DNA of 64,000 nt from Limiplasma sp045538465. Its GTDB lineage: Bacteria > Bacillota > Clostridia > Christensenellales > Aristaeellaceae. Shown piece after piece: positions 7,617 to 16,888 of this stretch. The stretch covers positions 21,036 to 85,035 of the forward strand of contig JAZSRK010000017.1 in assembly GCA_045538465.1 (NCBI GenBank). The letters run 5' to 3'. The first letter of the stretch is position 1. Each line of letters opens with the position of its first letter. The notes under the pieces are model-generated. The model had not been told where the DNA came from, ran no database searches, and worked only from the letters and a program-made list of their open reading frames with translations. The translations under genes and the position numbers were made by a program.

Positions 7617-8552
7617 ATGCAACCCAAAAACAGCTATCCCCGCATTGTGACCGATGATGATATGCGGGAGGCGCAAAGCCATGGAGAGGAAGATTTTCCT
7701 TTTCAGTATTATTTAGAAGATATATGGGACTTTGATTTTCATACGGTGGATTGGCATTGGCATCCCGAGTGGGAGTTTGTTGTCGTTCGCCAGGGAAGTG
7801 TGCATTGCTCTGTGGGAAACGAAGAGTTTCTTTTGCAGAAGGGACATGGGCTGTTTGTAAACAGCTGCGTTATCCATCGTATGGATGCAGATAGTCACAA
7901 TCTGATGCCTAATATCGTGTTTTCGCCTGCGTTGCTCGCCCATCCCCAAAGTCGCGTTTACCGCACAGCCATTCAGCCCTATCTGTCGCAAAGTTTGCCT
8001 TTTCTGGTTTTTTCACCGGATGTTCCATGGCAGGCTGAGGTTCTTTCTTTGCTGGAAACTGTTTTTGCCCAGCAGGAAGCCAAATCGGATTCGCCCCTTA
8101 GAACCTTGGTATTGCTGTTAAAAATTTGGGATTTGATCAGCACACATACAGCACCGCTGGCTGCCCATGAAGAAAGCTCTCAGCGCAATAGCGCCTCCGC
8201 TCGCCTTCAAATTATGATGGCGTATATTCATCAGCATTATGTTGATGCCATTACCCTTGATGATATCGCCGCTACCGTGTTCATCAGCAAAAGCAGTGCC
8301 TTGCAGATTTTTCAAAACGCCATCCATCTTTCCCCAGTGGCGTATTTGATCCAATACAGGCTTCAAAAGGCGGCTGAACTTTTGCTAAAGACCAATCGGC
8401 GTGTAAACTACATTGCAGAAGAGACGGGCTTTCGCAGTACCGGGTATTTTTGCAGGAAATTTCGTGAGCGCTTTGGTCTTTCCCCGTTGCAATACCGTCA
8501 GCAGAAAGGTGCGAATCGGAATGCAGAGAATGAGGTGACAACTGTTTCCTAA
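7617..8552 (+). CDS. AraC-family transcriptional regulator with cupin sensor
   Basis: 311 residues. An N-terminal cupin-like effector domain (about residues 35-105, with W-H-W-H-P-E-W-E-F) is followed by a C-terminal pair of helix-turn-helix motifs (about 200-300: L-D-D-I-A-A-T-V-F-I-S-K-S-S, then I-A-E-E-T-G-F-R-S-T-G-Y-F-C-R-K-F). The start at 7617 follows AGGTGG; the open frame extends upstream, but without a ribosome site and across the promoter. It is divergent from the MFS transporter gene, so it probably controls uptake of that transporter's sugar substrate (inference). The ligand is unknown. Confidence 0.88.
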   Translation: MQPKNSYPRIVTDDDMREAQSHGEEDFPFQYYLEDIWDFDFHTVDWHWHPEWEFVVVRQGSVHCSVGNEEFLLQKGHGLFVNSCVIHRMDADSHNLMPNIVFSPALLAHPQSRVYRTAIQPYLSQSLPFLVFSPDVPWQAEVLSLLETVFAQQEAKSDSPLRTLVLLLKIWDLISTHTAPLAAHEESSQRNSASARLQIMMAYIHQHYVDAITLDDIAATVFISKSSALQIFQNAIHLSPVAYLIQYRLQKAAELLLKTNRRVNYIAEETGFRSTGYFCRKFRERFGLSPLQYRQQKGANRNAENEVTTVS

Positions 8553-8696
8553 CACGCTGTAAAACATGAGTTAAAAAATGTAATAATTAACTTAAATTTT
8601 TGATAACAAATACAAGATCTCAAAAAATGTAGATATTTCAACAGATTTCGTTCACACGGGAGGTGGTGGAGAGTAGCCGTAAGTGGTTTCCAGCGA

Positions 8697-8725
8697 TTGA
8701 GAAAAGAAGAAATGCATGTTATAGT
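8697..8725 (+). promoter_or_regulatory. Promoter of the surface-protein operon
   Basis: TTGAGA (8697-8702), 17-base spacer, TATAGT (8720-8725), giving an untranslated leader of about 70 bases before the repeat-protein ATG. The 250-base gap upstream is AT-rich, and I saw no other gene in it. Confidence 0.65.
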
Positions 8726-8803
8726 ATAAATGACCTACAATAGGCTTATTTTGTCTGCAATTATTTATGTACAAACGTTCGCTTTTTAGGAGGGAATGCA
8801 AGT

Positions 8804-9892
8804 ATGAAGTATGTACGCCTTAACAGATCCATAGCTTTGATGCTTACTTTGGTTCTGCTCAGCAGCATCTGTTTTGCTGCTTTGGCAGAAACCTTGACAA
8901 ACAATAGCATGCCTGCTGCAGCCAATGGCGAAGGAGCAACAGCGGAAGCTACGCTGTCTCCTTTTGCAACGCTGCCTATTCCTACAACGACCGTAGAGCC
9001 CACTGTCACTGAAGAACCCACAGCAACAGAGGTACCTGCCGCCACCGAGGCGCCCGCAGCAACAGAAGTACCTGCAACTACTGAGGAACCCGCAGCAACG
9101 GAGACTCCTGCAGCCACTGAAGAACCCGTTGCTACCGAAACACCCGAAGCAACAGAAATCCCTGTCACCACTGAAGAACCCATGGCCACCGAAGAACCCG
9201 TTGCTACGGAGGAACCCATGGCAACAGAGGAACCCGTTGCAACGGAAGAACCTATGGTCACTGAGGAACCCGCTGCCACCGAGGTACCCGCCTTTGAAAG
9301 CGGCTACGCATATGCAGCCAGCGGCATGCAGCTCTACACGAGCCGCAGCCAGACAGCTGAAAGCCTGCTGCTCACCACCACAGCCGATGGTTATGTGTAT
9401 GTGCTGGAAACTTACGGCGAGGAAAGCGATTGGGCGAAGATCTGCCTTGCCTGTCAAGTGGGGGAGGAGACGTTGCTCGTTGAAGGCTATGCACAGCATC
9501 TTTATCTGACCCTTACCTCGGTAGAGGAACAGCCGTCGATCGCTGATAGTATTGTGGCTGGTCCTCATCACTGGTTCGGAGATGTACCGCTGACCATTGT
9601 ATCGGCACAGGCGCCCGTTACCGAAGAACCGGAAGCCACCCCCGAACCCACACCGATGCCGGAACCCACAGTGCACATCATTATTCACGCAAACGATGTT
9701 ATCTACGAGGGCGATACCGTTACCTTGGAGGCAGTCGCCGAAGGCTTTGACCATACACCCGTTTATTCTTGGGAATATCAAGTGCCAGGCGATGAAACTT
9801 GGCATACCTGCCAAGGGGCAAATGGAAGTACCTTTTCCTTTGTGGTCAATCAGTACAACAGCCTGTTCCATTGGCGCGTGAATGCTGAATAA
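8804..9892 (+). CDS. Secreted protein with 17 hexapeptide (xATEEP) repeats
   Basis: 362 residues. A signal peptide (about 1-29, ending A-L-A-E) is followed by a linker and then 17 uninterrupted six-residue repeats at residues 61-162, consensus [AVM]-A-T-E-E-P. Next come a compact region (about 168-245) that looks SH3-like, a second P/E/T-rich spacer (near 268-287), and a C-terminal Ig-like beta domain (V-H-I-I-I-H-A-N to the end). There is no sortase signal or C-terminal membrane anchor, so attachment to the wall would have to be non-covalent. It is 34 bases upstream of the giant adhesin and probably co-transcribed with it. The ribosome site AGGAGG is 10 bases before the ATG. Function unknown; it may be a spacer-type surface protein or partner of the adhesin. 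Confidence 0.8.
   Translation: MKYVRLNRSIALMLTLVLLSSICFAALAETLTNNSMPAAANGEGATAEATLSPFATLPIPTTTVEPTVTEEPTATEVPAATEAPAATEVPATTEEPAATETPAATEEPVATETPEATEIPVTTEEPMATEEPVATEEPMATEEPVATEEPMVTEEPAATEVPAFESGYAYAASGMQLYTSRSQTAESLLLTTTADGYVYVLETYGEESDWAKICLACQVGEETLLVEGYAQHLYLTLTSVEEQPSIADSIVAGPHHWFGDVPLTIVSAQAPVTEEPEATPEPTPMPEPTVHIIIHANDVIYEGDTVTLEAVAEGFDHTPVYSWEYQVPGDETWHTCQGANGSTFSFVVNQYNSLFHWRVNAE
8984..9289 (+). repeat. Tandem 18-bp coding repeat (17 units)
   Basis: Exactly 306 bases coding for 17 hexapeptides of the x-x-T-E-x-P type. The DNA units differ mainly at synonymous positions while the protein period is strictly kept, so selection appears to act on the peptide. Such arrays can gain or lose units by slippage. 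Confidence 0.9.
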
Positions 9893-9926
9893 TGGTTGGT
9901 TAAGTTTTCATGGAGGCCTTTGAAAT

Positions 9927-12900
9927 ATGAAGAATTCAATGCAAAAGTTTATCGCCATGATGCTATCGATCTTGCTGGTTTTTGGGCAGATCGCTACGCC
10001 TGTGCTTGCAGCAACATCTGACGACGTGACCCTCAACGGCAATGTAATGCCTTTGGCGGTTCCGGGCTCTGCAGGAATTTTGGATTTTGATCCCTACTCC
10101 GACTATGTGGAGAGCGAGATCGTTCTAACAAACCCAGATACCGGCGCGCCCTATCCGGATGACCACCAGTTTTCCAATGGCGATGAGCTTCGCTTTACGG
10201 TGCGTTTTGAGTTGGATGCCAGCAATGCTTGGTATGTTGATAATACTCAACAAAAAGAGTGCAAATATTTGATCCGTGAAGCCTATCGTCAGGGCTACAC
10301 GGGGCCTGATGATAATGCCCAGCAAACTACGCTGCCTCAGATCGACGAGAATACTGTGTTTACCATTCCCTTCAAAGGGCTACAGTATCTGGCACAGGCC
10401 AACAATCTTCCTTGGAGCGAGGCACAGAAGCAGCCAGCCCTTATCGGTGCTACGTATAACGTAGCATTCTATTGGTGGTTGGATCGCGCTACCAATAAGC
10501 TTTGCCTCACTTTCACCAAAGAAGCGTTGGATGGTTCTAAGGGCCACGATACGCTCAATAATTTGTTTATCAACGTTAAAGGTGTATTGGATACCAGCCA
10601 GCTTTCTGGACAGAACAGTGCTGATTTTACCGTCGGCAATGTGAATTTTCAATTGCCGCTGGCGGCTTCCTACAATATCAGTAAGAATTCCCAGATGGTT
10701 TATAACAAAAACACCGGCAACTACGATATCAACTATACTGTAAGACTGAATGTAGACCGTGAGGTGGATCTTTCCGCTACCCAACTGAACATTTTGGATA
10801 CGGTTTTTGATAATTCTATTATTGGCAAGCCCAGCAATGTGTCGGTAACCACCAACAGCGGCGATGACGTGGGCGTGACCGTTACCAATGTGGACAACAA
10901 AAATACCAAGTTCCAGTTTACTTCCAACGATCAAAAGCTGGCAAAGGGCGAGTATGTTATTACCTATACCTCGCCTGTTACCCAAAGTTTTGATTCGCTT
11001 TTTGCCAATAATGGCGAGGGCTATAGGAACCTTGGCGGCGACCAGCGCAAGAATGCTGTACAGGTATATCAGGGCAACGAGCCCACCAACACAAGAGCAG
11101 ATTCCTATCTTAATTGGGTTTCTCCCGGCGAAGAGACCCGCATCCATAAGTCTGCCGTTCATAATGGCAATACCTTAAACTACAACAACATTTACAGGGA
11201 AACCGTAAACGGCCAGACGGTTTATTATGTAAACTTCTATCTGGAAGCGAAAATCAAAAACGAAGCAAGCTCCATTACCCTGACCGATGATGGCGGCCAG
11301 TGGCTGAGCCATGTAAACGAGCAGCCGCAGCTTTTGTATATTCAAAAGGGGTTGGATGAAGGCTACGACCCCAATACCATGGGCACTGCTCAAGGCGTAT
11401 CGGTATCCACAGCCGATAATGGTTCTGTGCGTACCTATACGTTGAATGGTTCTCCCATTCCAGCGGGCGTGTACCGTCTTAACTATCGCATGCAATTAAA
11501 GCCCGAGGCAGTGGAGCAATTGCTCAGCGGTGCCTCCATGCCCAATATCGTAAACAATGCGACTTTCGCCACACTGGATAACCAGTCCGTACCCCACCGC
11601 AATACACAGACGAATGTTTCCATTCCCAATCGTGATGCATCTTCCAAGAGTTATCATGTAACTACGTTGGAGGACGGAACCAAGCTGGTGCAATGGACGC
11701 TGAATTTCCGCTGGAATTTCTTCCAAGATGAGGGTCTCAGCAATGTAGTTGATACGTTGACCAACGGCACCTACTATATTGCCGAAGGTTATCCTTTCGT
11801 TATCAATAACAATTATCAGCAGCGTGCCTCCATTACAGATGCAGCCAACGCTGGCAATATTGGCGTTGTTTTCAACGAAGACAAAACATCCTTCACCTTT
11901 ACGCTGGGCAATACCGGCAACAACGAAGAACGGACGGATGCTTTCTATAGCATTACCTATTATACCAAGGTAGAACCGGATGCGGAGGGCAACTATCCTT
12001 CGCATACCAATAGTTATGATGTAAATTATTCCTTCAATGGCACCATCGGCGGCGATGAAGGAAACGTAACGGTCAATTTTGATGATCCTTCCGATCCCGA
12101 TAACCCCAACAACCCTGATGATCCCCAGAACCCCGGAGAAAACGTTATCGAAGTTTCTCCCACGAAAAAACACCAGAGCTCCACGTTCGATAAGAGCAGC
12201 CAAACTGTTGTTACCACATGGGAAATCGAAGTGGATCTGTCCAATCTGCCCTTGGAGCGCATGACGTCATTCCAGATCTCCGATGTGATCCCCGATCATA
12301 TGAAAAACTACATGAACATCACGGATGTCTCTGTGTACGGCAGAGGTCATGATTGGAATGTAGCGGCCAACTTTACCGAGAATACTGATTATACCGTCAC
12401 CAAGACTTCCGACGATCTGTGGACGGTCACCATGTCCGAAACGGCCTTGAGGGAAGGCTGCGAGAACGTTCGTTGGCTATGCGTCGCTGTTACTACCAGC
12501 AGCAGTCTTATCAACCCTTCTCAAGAAGATCAAAATTATCAGAATTTCTGCCGATTGGATTATACCTATTCGCCCGTGAACCCCGAGGCGGAGGATTTTG
12601 TTGTATCCAAAACCTCCGATGCTTGGTGCAATTACAAGCGTTTGCTTTCCAAGAAGGAAGTTTCTGCTTACAGCGACTTTTATAACTCCACTACTAATCA
12701 ATATGCAATGAATCAGGATGGTAAAAACGATATCGTTTGGCAATTGTCCCTCAGGGATACAGCTTTTGTAAATCGCGGTACCGCTACTACCGTTACCATC
12801 ACCGATACGCTGCCCGTTACAGGGGCTGGTGTGCCTATTTTCCAGTTGATCGAGCCATCTGTCAGAGTTCGTAGTACCTCCGTATACGATGGAAGTGCAT

Positions 12901-15026
12901 CCATCTATATAGAAAATTACACATTGCAAAGCGATGGCAACTGCTTTACGCTTACTTTTGATGTGCCTGCCGATTGGCGGTCCGATACGGTTTATGTGCT
13001 CTATTGCTGCGATTTTACCAAAGAGTTCATGTCCACCATTACGGGCGATACCCATCTGAATAATGCAACCAACAACGCTACCGTAGAGTGGGATGGCGGC
13101 TCCCAGCAGCTAAAAGCCAATCTTTCCCTGAATATACCGGATAAGCGTCTTAACAAGACCGGTTCAGTCTCCAACGACCATTCCATGGTCAACTATACCA
13201 TCAAGATCAATGAGTATGGGCAGGATCTGGACGCAACGAGCGATACGCTAGTGCTTACGGATCGGCTCAACAGCAGCAGCGTTGTATATGCGCAGGCCAG
13301 CTTTGTGCTTAAGGATAGTTCCGGCAACACCCTTACACGCAGCGGGTATGCATCTGCTAATACATATCGCCTCAAATTCAGCGAAGATGGTAAGAGTTTC
13401 GAATTGGAAGTTCCCGATGAGACCAGCTTGACACTGATCTATTTTGCCGATCCCACCATCCAGATCGGTCAGCAGACAGGCAATATTGAAAATGTTGTTT
13501 CTCTGCAAAATATCAGCCGTCACTTCACGGTTAACAGCTTCAAGGTAGACATGTCTTCTGCCGGCGCCAGCACTGCGCTGCCCAAGGGCGCATGCGGCGT
13601 GATGGTTTATAAAAACGATGGCGAGACAGACCTTCCGCTGGATGATGCAGTCTTTACGATCTACAAAGTAGATCCTCAGCTGCAAGAGACCGAAACCAGC
13701 AAAACCGGTACTACGGTCGATGGTCGTACGACCTTCACCTTCCCTGCCGACGAAGAAGGCTTTGGCTTTGATCAGGTCTATTGCCTTCGTGAAACGGAAG
13801 CCCCGGAAGGGTATCAAAAGAACGATAATGCGTGGTATTTCTACTTCGTCCAAAGAGATGCTGACGGAGTGGTGATGGAACCCAGCGCATCCGTGCAGGC
13901 TACCATTGATGCCTTGACCGCCGTTGGAAAAACTGTTTACGTCAATCCTGAATTGGAAACCTACGTTTATACTGCTGTGAATATGCCGCGAACGCAGATA
14001 ACGGCTGTCTTTACCTTTACCAAGGTAGACGAGAACGGTGCACATCTTGATGGTGCAAGCTTTACGCTGACGGATGCTGACCAGCAGCCCGTAACTGCGA
14101 AGGCAGGCACCACCACTGGCGTGTTCACTTACGAGAACCTGCTGCCCGGCACTTACACCTTGACCGAAATTGCAGCCCCCGCAGGTTATGCAAAGCCCGC
14201 CAATACCACATGGACAGTCACAGTAGATGCTACAGGTGCAGTCACCGTCACCGGTGCAGATTACAACACCACCAACAACACCATTACCAATACGCTCATC
14301 ACTGCTGATTTCACCTTTACCAAAGTGGATGAAAACGGCACGGCGCTTGGCGGAGCGACCTTCACGCTGACAGATGCGCAAGGCAACACCATCAGAGCAG
14401 CTGCGAATACGGCGGTTGGCGTGTTTACTTACGAAGATCTGCTGCCCGGTACCTATATCCTTACGGAAACTGCTGCTCCTGTAGGCTACCACCTGCCCGC
14501 CAATACCCGTTGGCAGGTGACGGTCGCTCTTGATGGAACGATCTCAGTCATCGGCGCAGACTTCAACACGGCTACCAACACCATTATCAACAAACAGATC
14601 CGCCGTATGTTTACATTTACCAAGGTGGATGCAGTTGATGCATCGCTCAAACTGGCCGGCGCACGTTTTGAACTGTCCGGTAATGGTTACAGAGCACAGG
14701 CTGATTCTGACCGATACGGCAAGGTGGTATTTACCGATCTGCTGCCTGGCGAATATACTCTGAAGGAAGTCAGCGCCCCCAGCGGATATGTAAGATGCCC
14801 CCAGACGTGGAAACTAACGGTACATCTGGATGGTACTTTCGATGTGGATGGTCGTACCAATGTGCGCGATCTCTACCAGATCGCCAATAGCCGCAGTGGA
14901 TACATTCCTCAGACTGGTGCTATCACTTGGCACAAGGATGTTGTACTTACTTTAGGCTATGTACTGTTCATGCTGGGCGCTGTTATGATGCTTTGTCGCC
15001 GTAGGAGGGATCGGCATGAAAAATAA
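9927..15026 (+). CDS. Giant cell-wall-anchored adhesin with Cna-B/SpaA repeats and IPQTG signal
   Basis: 1,699 residues. Signal peptide at about 1-29. The long N-terminal region contains at least five or six similar beta-domain beginnings of the form V-x-W/Y-x-I/L-x-V...D-x-L (near residues 268, 431, 588, 761, 935, 1087), with an acidic DP/NP-rich linker near 720-741. Four Cna-B/SpaA-like modules follow from about residue 1221, the last three as close repeats (F-T-F-T-K-V-D ... L-L-P-G-x-Y-x-L-x-E ... A-P-x-G-Y) with the Lys and Glu expected for internal isopeptide bonds. The end is a classical sorting signal: I-P-Q-T-G at 1660-1664, hydrophobic segment, R-R-R-R-D-R tail. It overlaps the sortase gene by 11 bases. 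Probably a surface adhesin or pilin-like fibre; the ligand is unknown. Confidence 0.88.
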   Translation: MKNSMQKFIAMMLSILLVFGQIATPVLAATSDDVTLNGNVMPLAVPGSAGILDFDPYSDYVESEIVLTNPDTGAPYPDDHQFSNGDELRFTVRFELDASNAWYVDNTQQKECKYLIREAYRQGYTGPDDNAQQTTLPQIDENTVFTIPFKGLQYLAQANNLPWSEAQKQPALIGATYNVAFYWWLDRATNKLCLTFTKEALDGSKGHDTLNNLFINVKGVLDTSQLSGQNSADFTVGNVNFQLPLAASYNISKNSQMVYNKNTGNYDINYTVRLNVDREVDLSATQLNILDTVFDNSIIGKPSNVSVTTNSGDDVGVTVTNVDNKNTKFQFTSNDQKLAKGEYVITYTSPVTQSFDSLFANNGEGYRNLGGDQRKNAVQVYQGNEPTNTRADSYLNWVSPGEETRIHKSAVHNGNTLNYNNIYRETVNGQTVYYVNFYLEAKIKNEASSITLTDDGGQWLSHVNEQPQLLYIQKGLDEGYDPNTMGTAQGVSVSTADNGSVRTYTLNGSPIPAGVYRLNYRMQLKPEAVEQLLSGASMPNIVNNATFATLDNQSVPHRNTQTNVSIPNRDASSKSYHVTTLEDGTKLVQWTLNFRWNFFQDEGLSNVVDTLTNGTYYIAEGYPFVINNNYQQRASITDAANAGNIGVVFNEDKTSFTFTLGNTGNNEERTDAFYSITYYTKVEPDAEGNYPSHTNSYDVNYSFNGTIGGDEGNVTVNFDDPSDPDNPNNPDDPQNPGENVIEVSPTKKHQSSTFDKSSQTVVTTWEIEVDLSNLPLERMTSFQISDVIPDHMKNYMNITDVSVYGRGHDWNVAANFTENTDYTVTKTSDDLWTVTMSETALREGCENVRWLCVAVTTSSSLINPSQEDQNYQNFCRLDYTYSPVNPEAEDFVVSKTSDAWCNYKRLLSKKEVSAYSDFYNSTTNQYAMNQDGKNDIVWQLSLRDTAFVNRGTATTVTITDTLPVTGAGVPIFQLIEPSVRVRSTSVYDGSASIYIENYTLQSDGNCFTLTFDVPADWRSDTVYVLYCCDFTKEFMSTITGDTHLNNATNNATVEWDGGSQQLKANLSLNIPDKRLNKTGSVSNDHSMVNYTIKINEYGQDLDATSDTLVLTDRLNSSSVVYAQASFVLKDSSGNTLTRSGYASANTYRLKFSEDGKSFELEVPDETSLTLIYFADPTIQIGQQTGNIENVVSLQNISRHFTVNSFKVDMSSAGASTALPKGACGVMVYKNDGETDLPLDDAVFTIYKVDPQLQETETSKTGTTVDGRTTFTFPADEEGFGFDQVYCLRETEAPEGYQKNDNAWYFYFVQRDADGVVMEPSASVQATIDALTAVGKTVYVNPELETYVYTAVNMPRTQITAVFTFTKVDENGAHLDGASFTLTDADQQPVTAKAGTTTGVFTYENLLPGTYTLTEIAAPAGYAKPANTTWTVTVDATGAVTVTGADYNTTNNTITNTLITADFTFTKVDENGTALGGATFTLTDAQGNTIRAAANTAVGVFTYEDLLPGTYILTETAAPVGYHLPANTRWQVTVALDGTISVIGADFNTATNTIINKQIRRMFTFTKVDAVDASLKLAGARFELSGNGYRAQADSDRYGKVVFTDLLPGEYTLKEVSAPSGYVRCPQTWKLTVHLDGTFDVDGRTNVRDLYQIANSRSGYIPQTGAITWHKDVVLTLGYVLFMLGAVMMLCRRRRDRHEK

Positions 15027-15747
15027 GCTTGCGCTTGTTTTGATGATCGTCGGTGCGCTTATGATGCTCGCCTCTGTAGGAATGACGATGTATCAGGATC
15101 ACGAAGAAACCGTTGCCAACGAAACAGTAATGGCCGTGACAGATGATGTTCAGCAAGCGGTGCAAAAGAACGCTGCATTTCTTGCGCTCGAGCCGCGACC
15201 GGAAGAGCAGCCGGTCGCGGACGAGGCATCAACTGGCGTAGATACGCCGGTTGTAGCTATTGTAGCAACAACCGGTGGATCTGCAGAGCCGACCATCGTA
15301 CCGGATCCGATCATGGCAGCGGATGAAGCCCCACAAACTATGCCGATCGTTTATGTTGATGGCAAAGCGTATATCGGTATGCTGACGATCCCTTCCTTGG
15401 AACTTGATTTGCCCATTCAGGAGCAGTGGAGCTATGCCAAGTTGAAGCAAACACCGTGTCACTACAGCGGCACTGTTTATGAAGGCAACCTGGTTTTGAT
15501 CGCCCACAATTACGACAGGCATTTCGGTCGCCTCAGTACCCTCAAGCAGGGAGACAGTGTGCTGTTTACCGATGCAAACGGAATGGTCTATTATTTTGAG
15601 GTAGAAGTTTTGGAAACGTTGCAGCCCAATCAAAACGACTATTTGACCTCTGGCTTGTGGGACTTGAGCCTCTCCACCTGCACCATCGGGGGAAGGCAGA
15701 GAAATGTGGTTCGTTGCCGGAGGGTAGATCCCCTTGCGGTTCCATAA
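15016..15747 (+). CDS. Sortase (transpeptidase) dedicated to the adjacent adhesin
   Basis: 243 residues: N-terminal membrane anchor (about 5-26), a long low-complexity stalk (30-110), then the sortase beta-barrel. Catalytic His164 is in L-I-A-H-N-Y, Cys222 in L-S-T-C-T, and the candidate catalytic Arg is R229 or R233 in G-G-R-Q-R-N-V-V-R. This resembles the smaller class D/E-type sortases of Firmicutes more than class A or B, but I could not classify it firmly. Overlap with the adhesin gene argues for coupled translation and for IPQTG as its substrate motif (inference). Confidence 0.86.
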   Translation: MKNKLALVLMIVGALMMLASVGMTMYQDHEETVANETVMAVTDDVQQAVQKNAAFLALEPRPEEQPVADEASTGVDTPVVAIVATTGGSAEPTIVPDPIMAADEAPQTMPIVYVDGKAYIGMLTIPSLELDLPIQEQWSYAKLKQTPCHYSGTVYEGNLVLIAHNYDRHFGRLSTLKQGDSVLFTDANGMVYYFEVEVLETLQPNQNDYLTSGLWDLSLSTCTIGGRQRNVVRCRRVDPLAVP

Positions 15748-15828
15748 AAAGCTTGGCGCAAAACAGATGAACAGGCCACTTCTCTATCAGTTTCCTGTGT
15801 ATAGTACATATGAAAGTGTAGGGTTCTT

Positions 15829-16616
15829 ATGTTAAGAGAGTTTTTTGGTATTAACGGCTATCAGCGAGAACCAGAAGGTTTTCTTTCATGGCAGCAATTG
15901 GTTTTTGCGACATTCTTTTTCTTCCTGATGGTGGCATTGGCTGTTTGGGTCGGCTTGAAAAATCGCCACCGCAGCGAAAGGGAGAAAAATCGTGTTCTCA
16001 TCCTTGCTGCACTTACGATCGATCTGTTGGAACTCATCAAGATCATTCTATATACCATCATTAACAATAATCCCAACCATTGGCTCTACGAACTGCCGCT
16101 GTTTTGTGCTCCATCCAGATGATCTCTCTTCCCGTTGCTGCATTTACCAAAGGCCGTCTTCGGGAAGCAGCGCTGGACTTTGTGTGCATTTTCGGCGTAT
16201 TGGGTGCATTGATGGGCACGTATGCAGCAGGAAACATCTATGCTCATACACCGCTTATTTCCTTCCCATGTATTGTTTCTGCCACAACGCATTGTATATC
16301 CGGTTTTGCTGCGTTGTATATCATGATCGTTGGGCTTAGCAGCATGAAGCGGGAAAATATCTTTATTACTTTTGCTATTCTGTTTTTCTTCTGTGCAGCA
16401 GCCTATGTTGTCAATCAGTTGATCGGCTATAATTACATGTTCCTTTCTCAGGGCGATGGTACCCCTTACGATATCCTCTATAATCTGGTAGGAGGCAGCA
16501 AGGTTTGGTATCCGCTGGGGGTGGTTGCATTGTTCATTATCTACATCTCTTTGTATTATGGTGTTTATCACTTCATTGTAAGCCGCAGAGCTAAAAGTAA
16601 GAATGTAAGCGCTTGA
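15829..16616 (+). pseudogene. YwaF/TIGR02206-like membrane protein with a one-base frameshift
   Basis: Two overlapping frames together make one integral membrane protein of about 262 residues. The first part (to W-L-Y-E-L-P-L-F) and the second (L-C-S-I-Q-M-I-S-L-P onward) join cleanly if one T is added to the TTTT run at 16102-16105. The pattern (about 6-7 membrane segments, the L-C-S-I motif after a loop, N-Y-M-F-L-S-Q-G-D-G-T-P-Y-D) matches the YwaF/TMEM164-like group, whose role is unknown. As read, the first frame stops at 16122 and yields only 97 residues. A homopolymer sequencing error is as likely as a true lesion. It stands alone, with a terminator after it. Confidence 0.75.
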
Positions 16617-16645
16617 TGCGCAACGATTTCGAACAAACGATTCAG

Positions 16646-16696
16646 GGCACTTTGTCATTTCAGTTTATAGGCTGGAATGCAAAGTGCCTTTGTTTT
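16646..16696 (+). terminator. Terminator after the YwaF-like gene
   Basis: GGCACTTTG (16646-16654) pairs with CAAAGTGCC (16680-16688), followed by TTTGTTTT. Confidence 0.75.
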
Positions 16697-16831
16697 GGCT
16701 GGTAATGCATGTGTAGCTTGAATAAAGAGTCATCCGGCATAACCGTCACACAATCTGCCCGCGGCTAATTAGATCAATTCGAAATTCAACACGAAATTGT
16801 TGCGATTTTCTTCCCAACCAAGGTTCGCATC

Positions 16832-16860
16832 TTGTAATCACTTCGCAACAATGGTATAAT
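16832..16860 (+). promoter_or_regulatory. Promoter of the yicC-remA-gmk-rpoZ-coaBC operon
   Basis: TTGTAA (16832-16837), 17-base spacer, TATAAT (16855-16860) preceded by TGG (extended -10), 28 bases before the yicC start. Confidence 0.75.
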
Positions 16861-16888
16861 AAAGGTTGTATCGAAAGGAGGGAAGGCC

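Noticed and set aside
8984..9289. Periodic repeats considered as a CRISPR array
   Set aside because: The 18-bp units have no spacers and are in-frame coding repeats of a secreted protein.
8786..9871. A 361-codon minus-strand frame opposite the repeat protein
   Set aside because: The Cys/Gly-rich low-complexity translation is the mirror of the hexapeptide repeat; the + strand frame has signal peptide, ribosome site and promoter.
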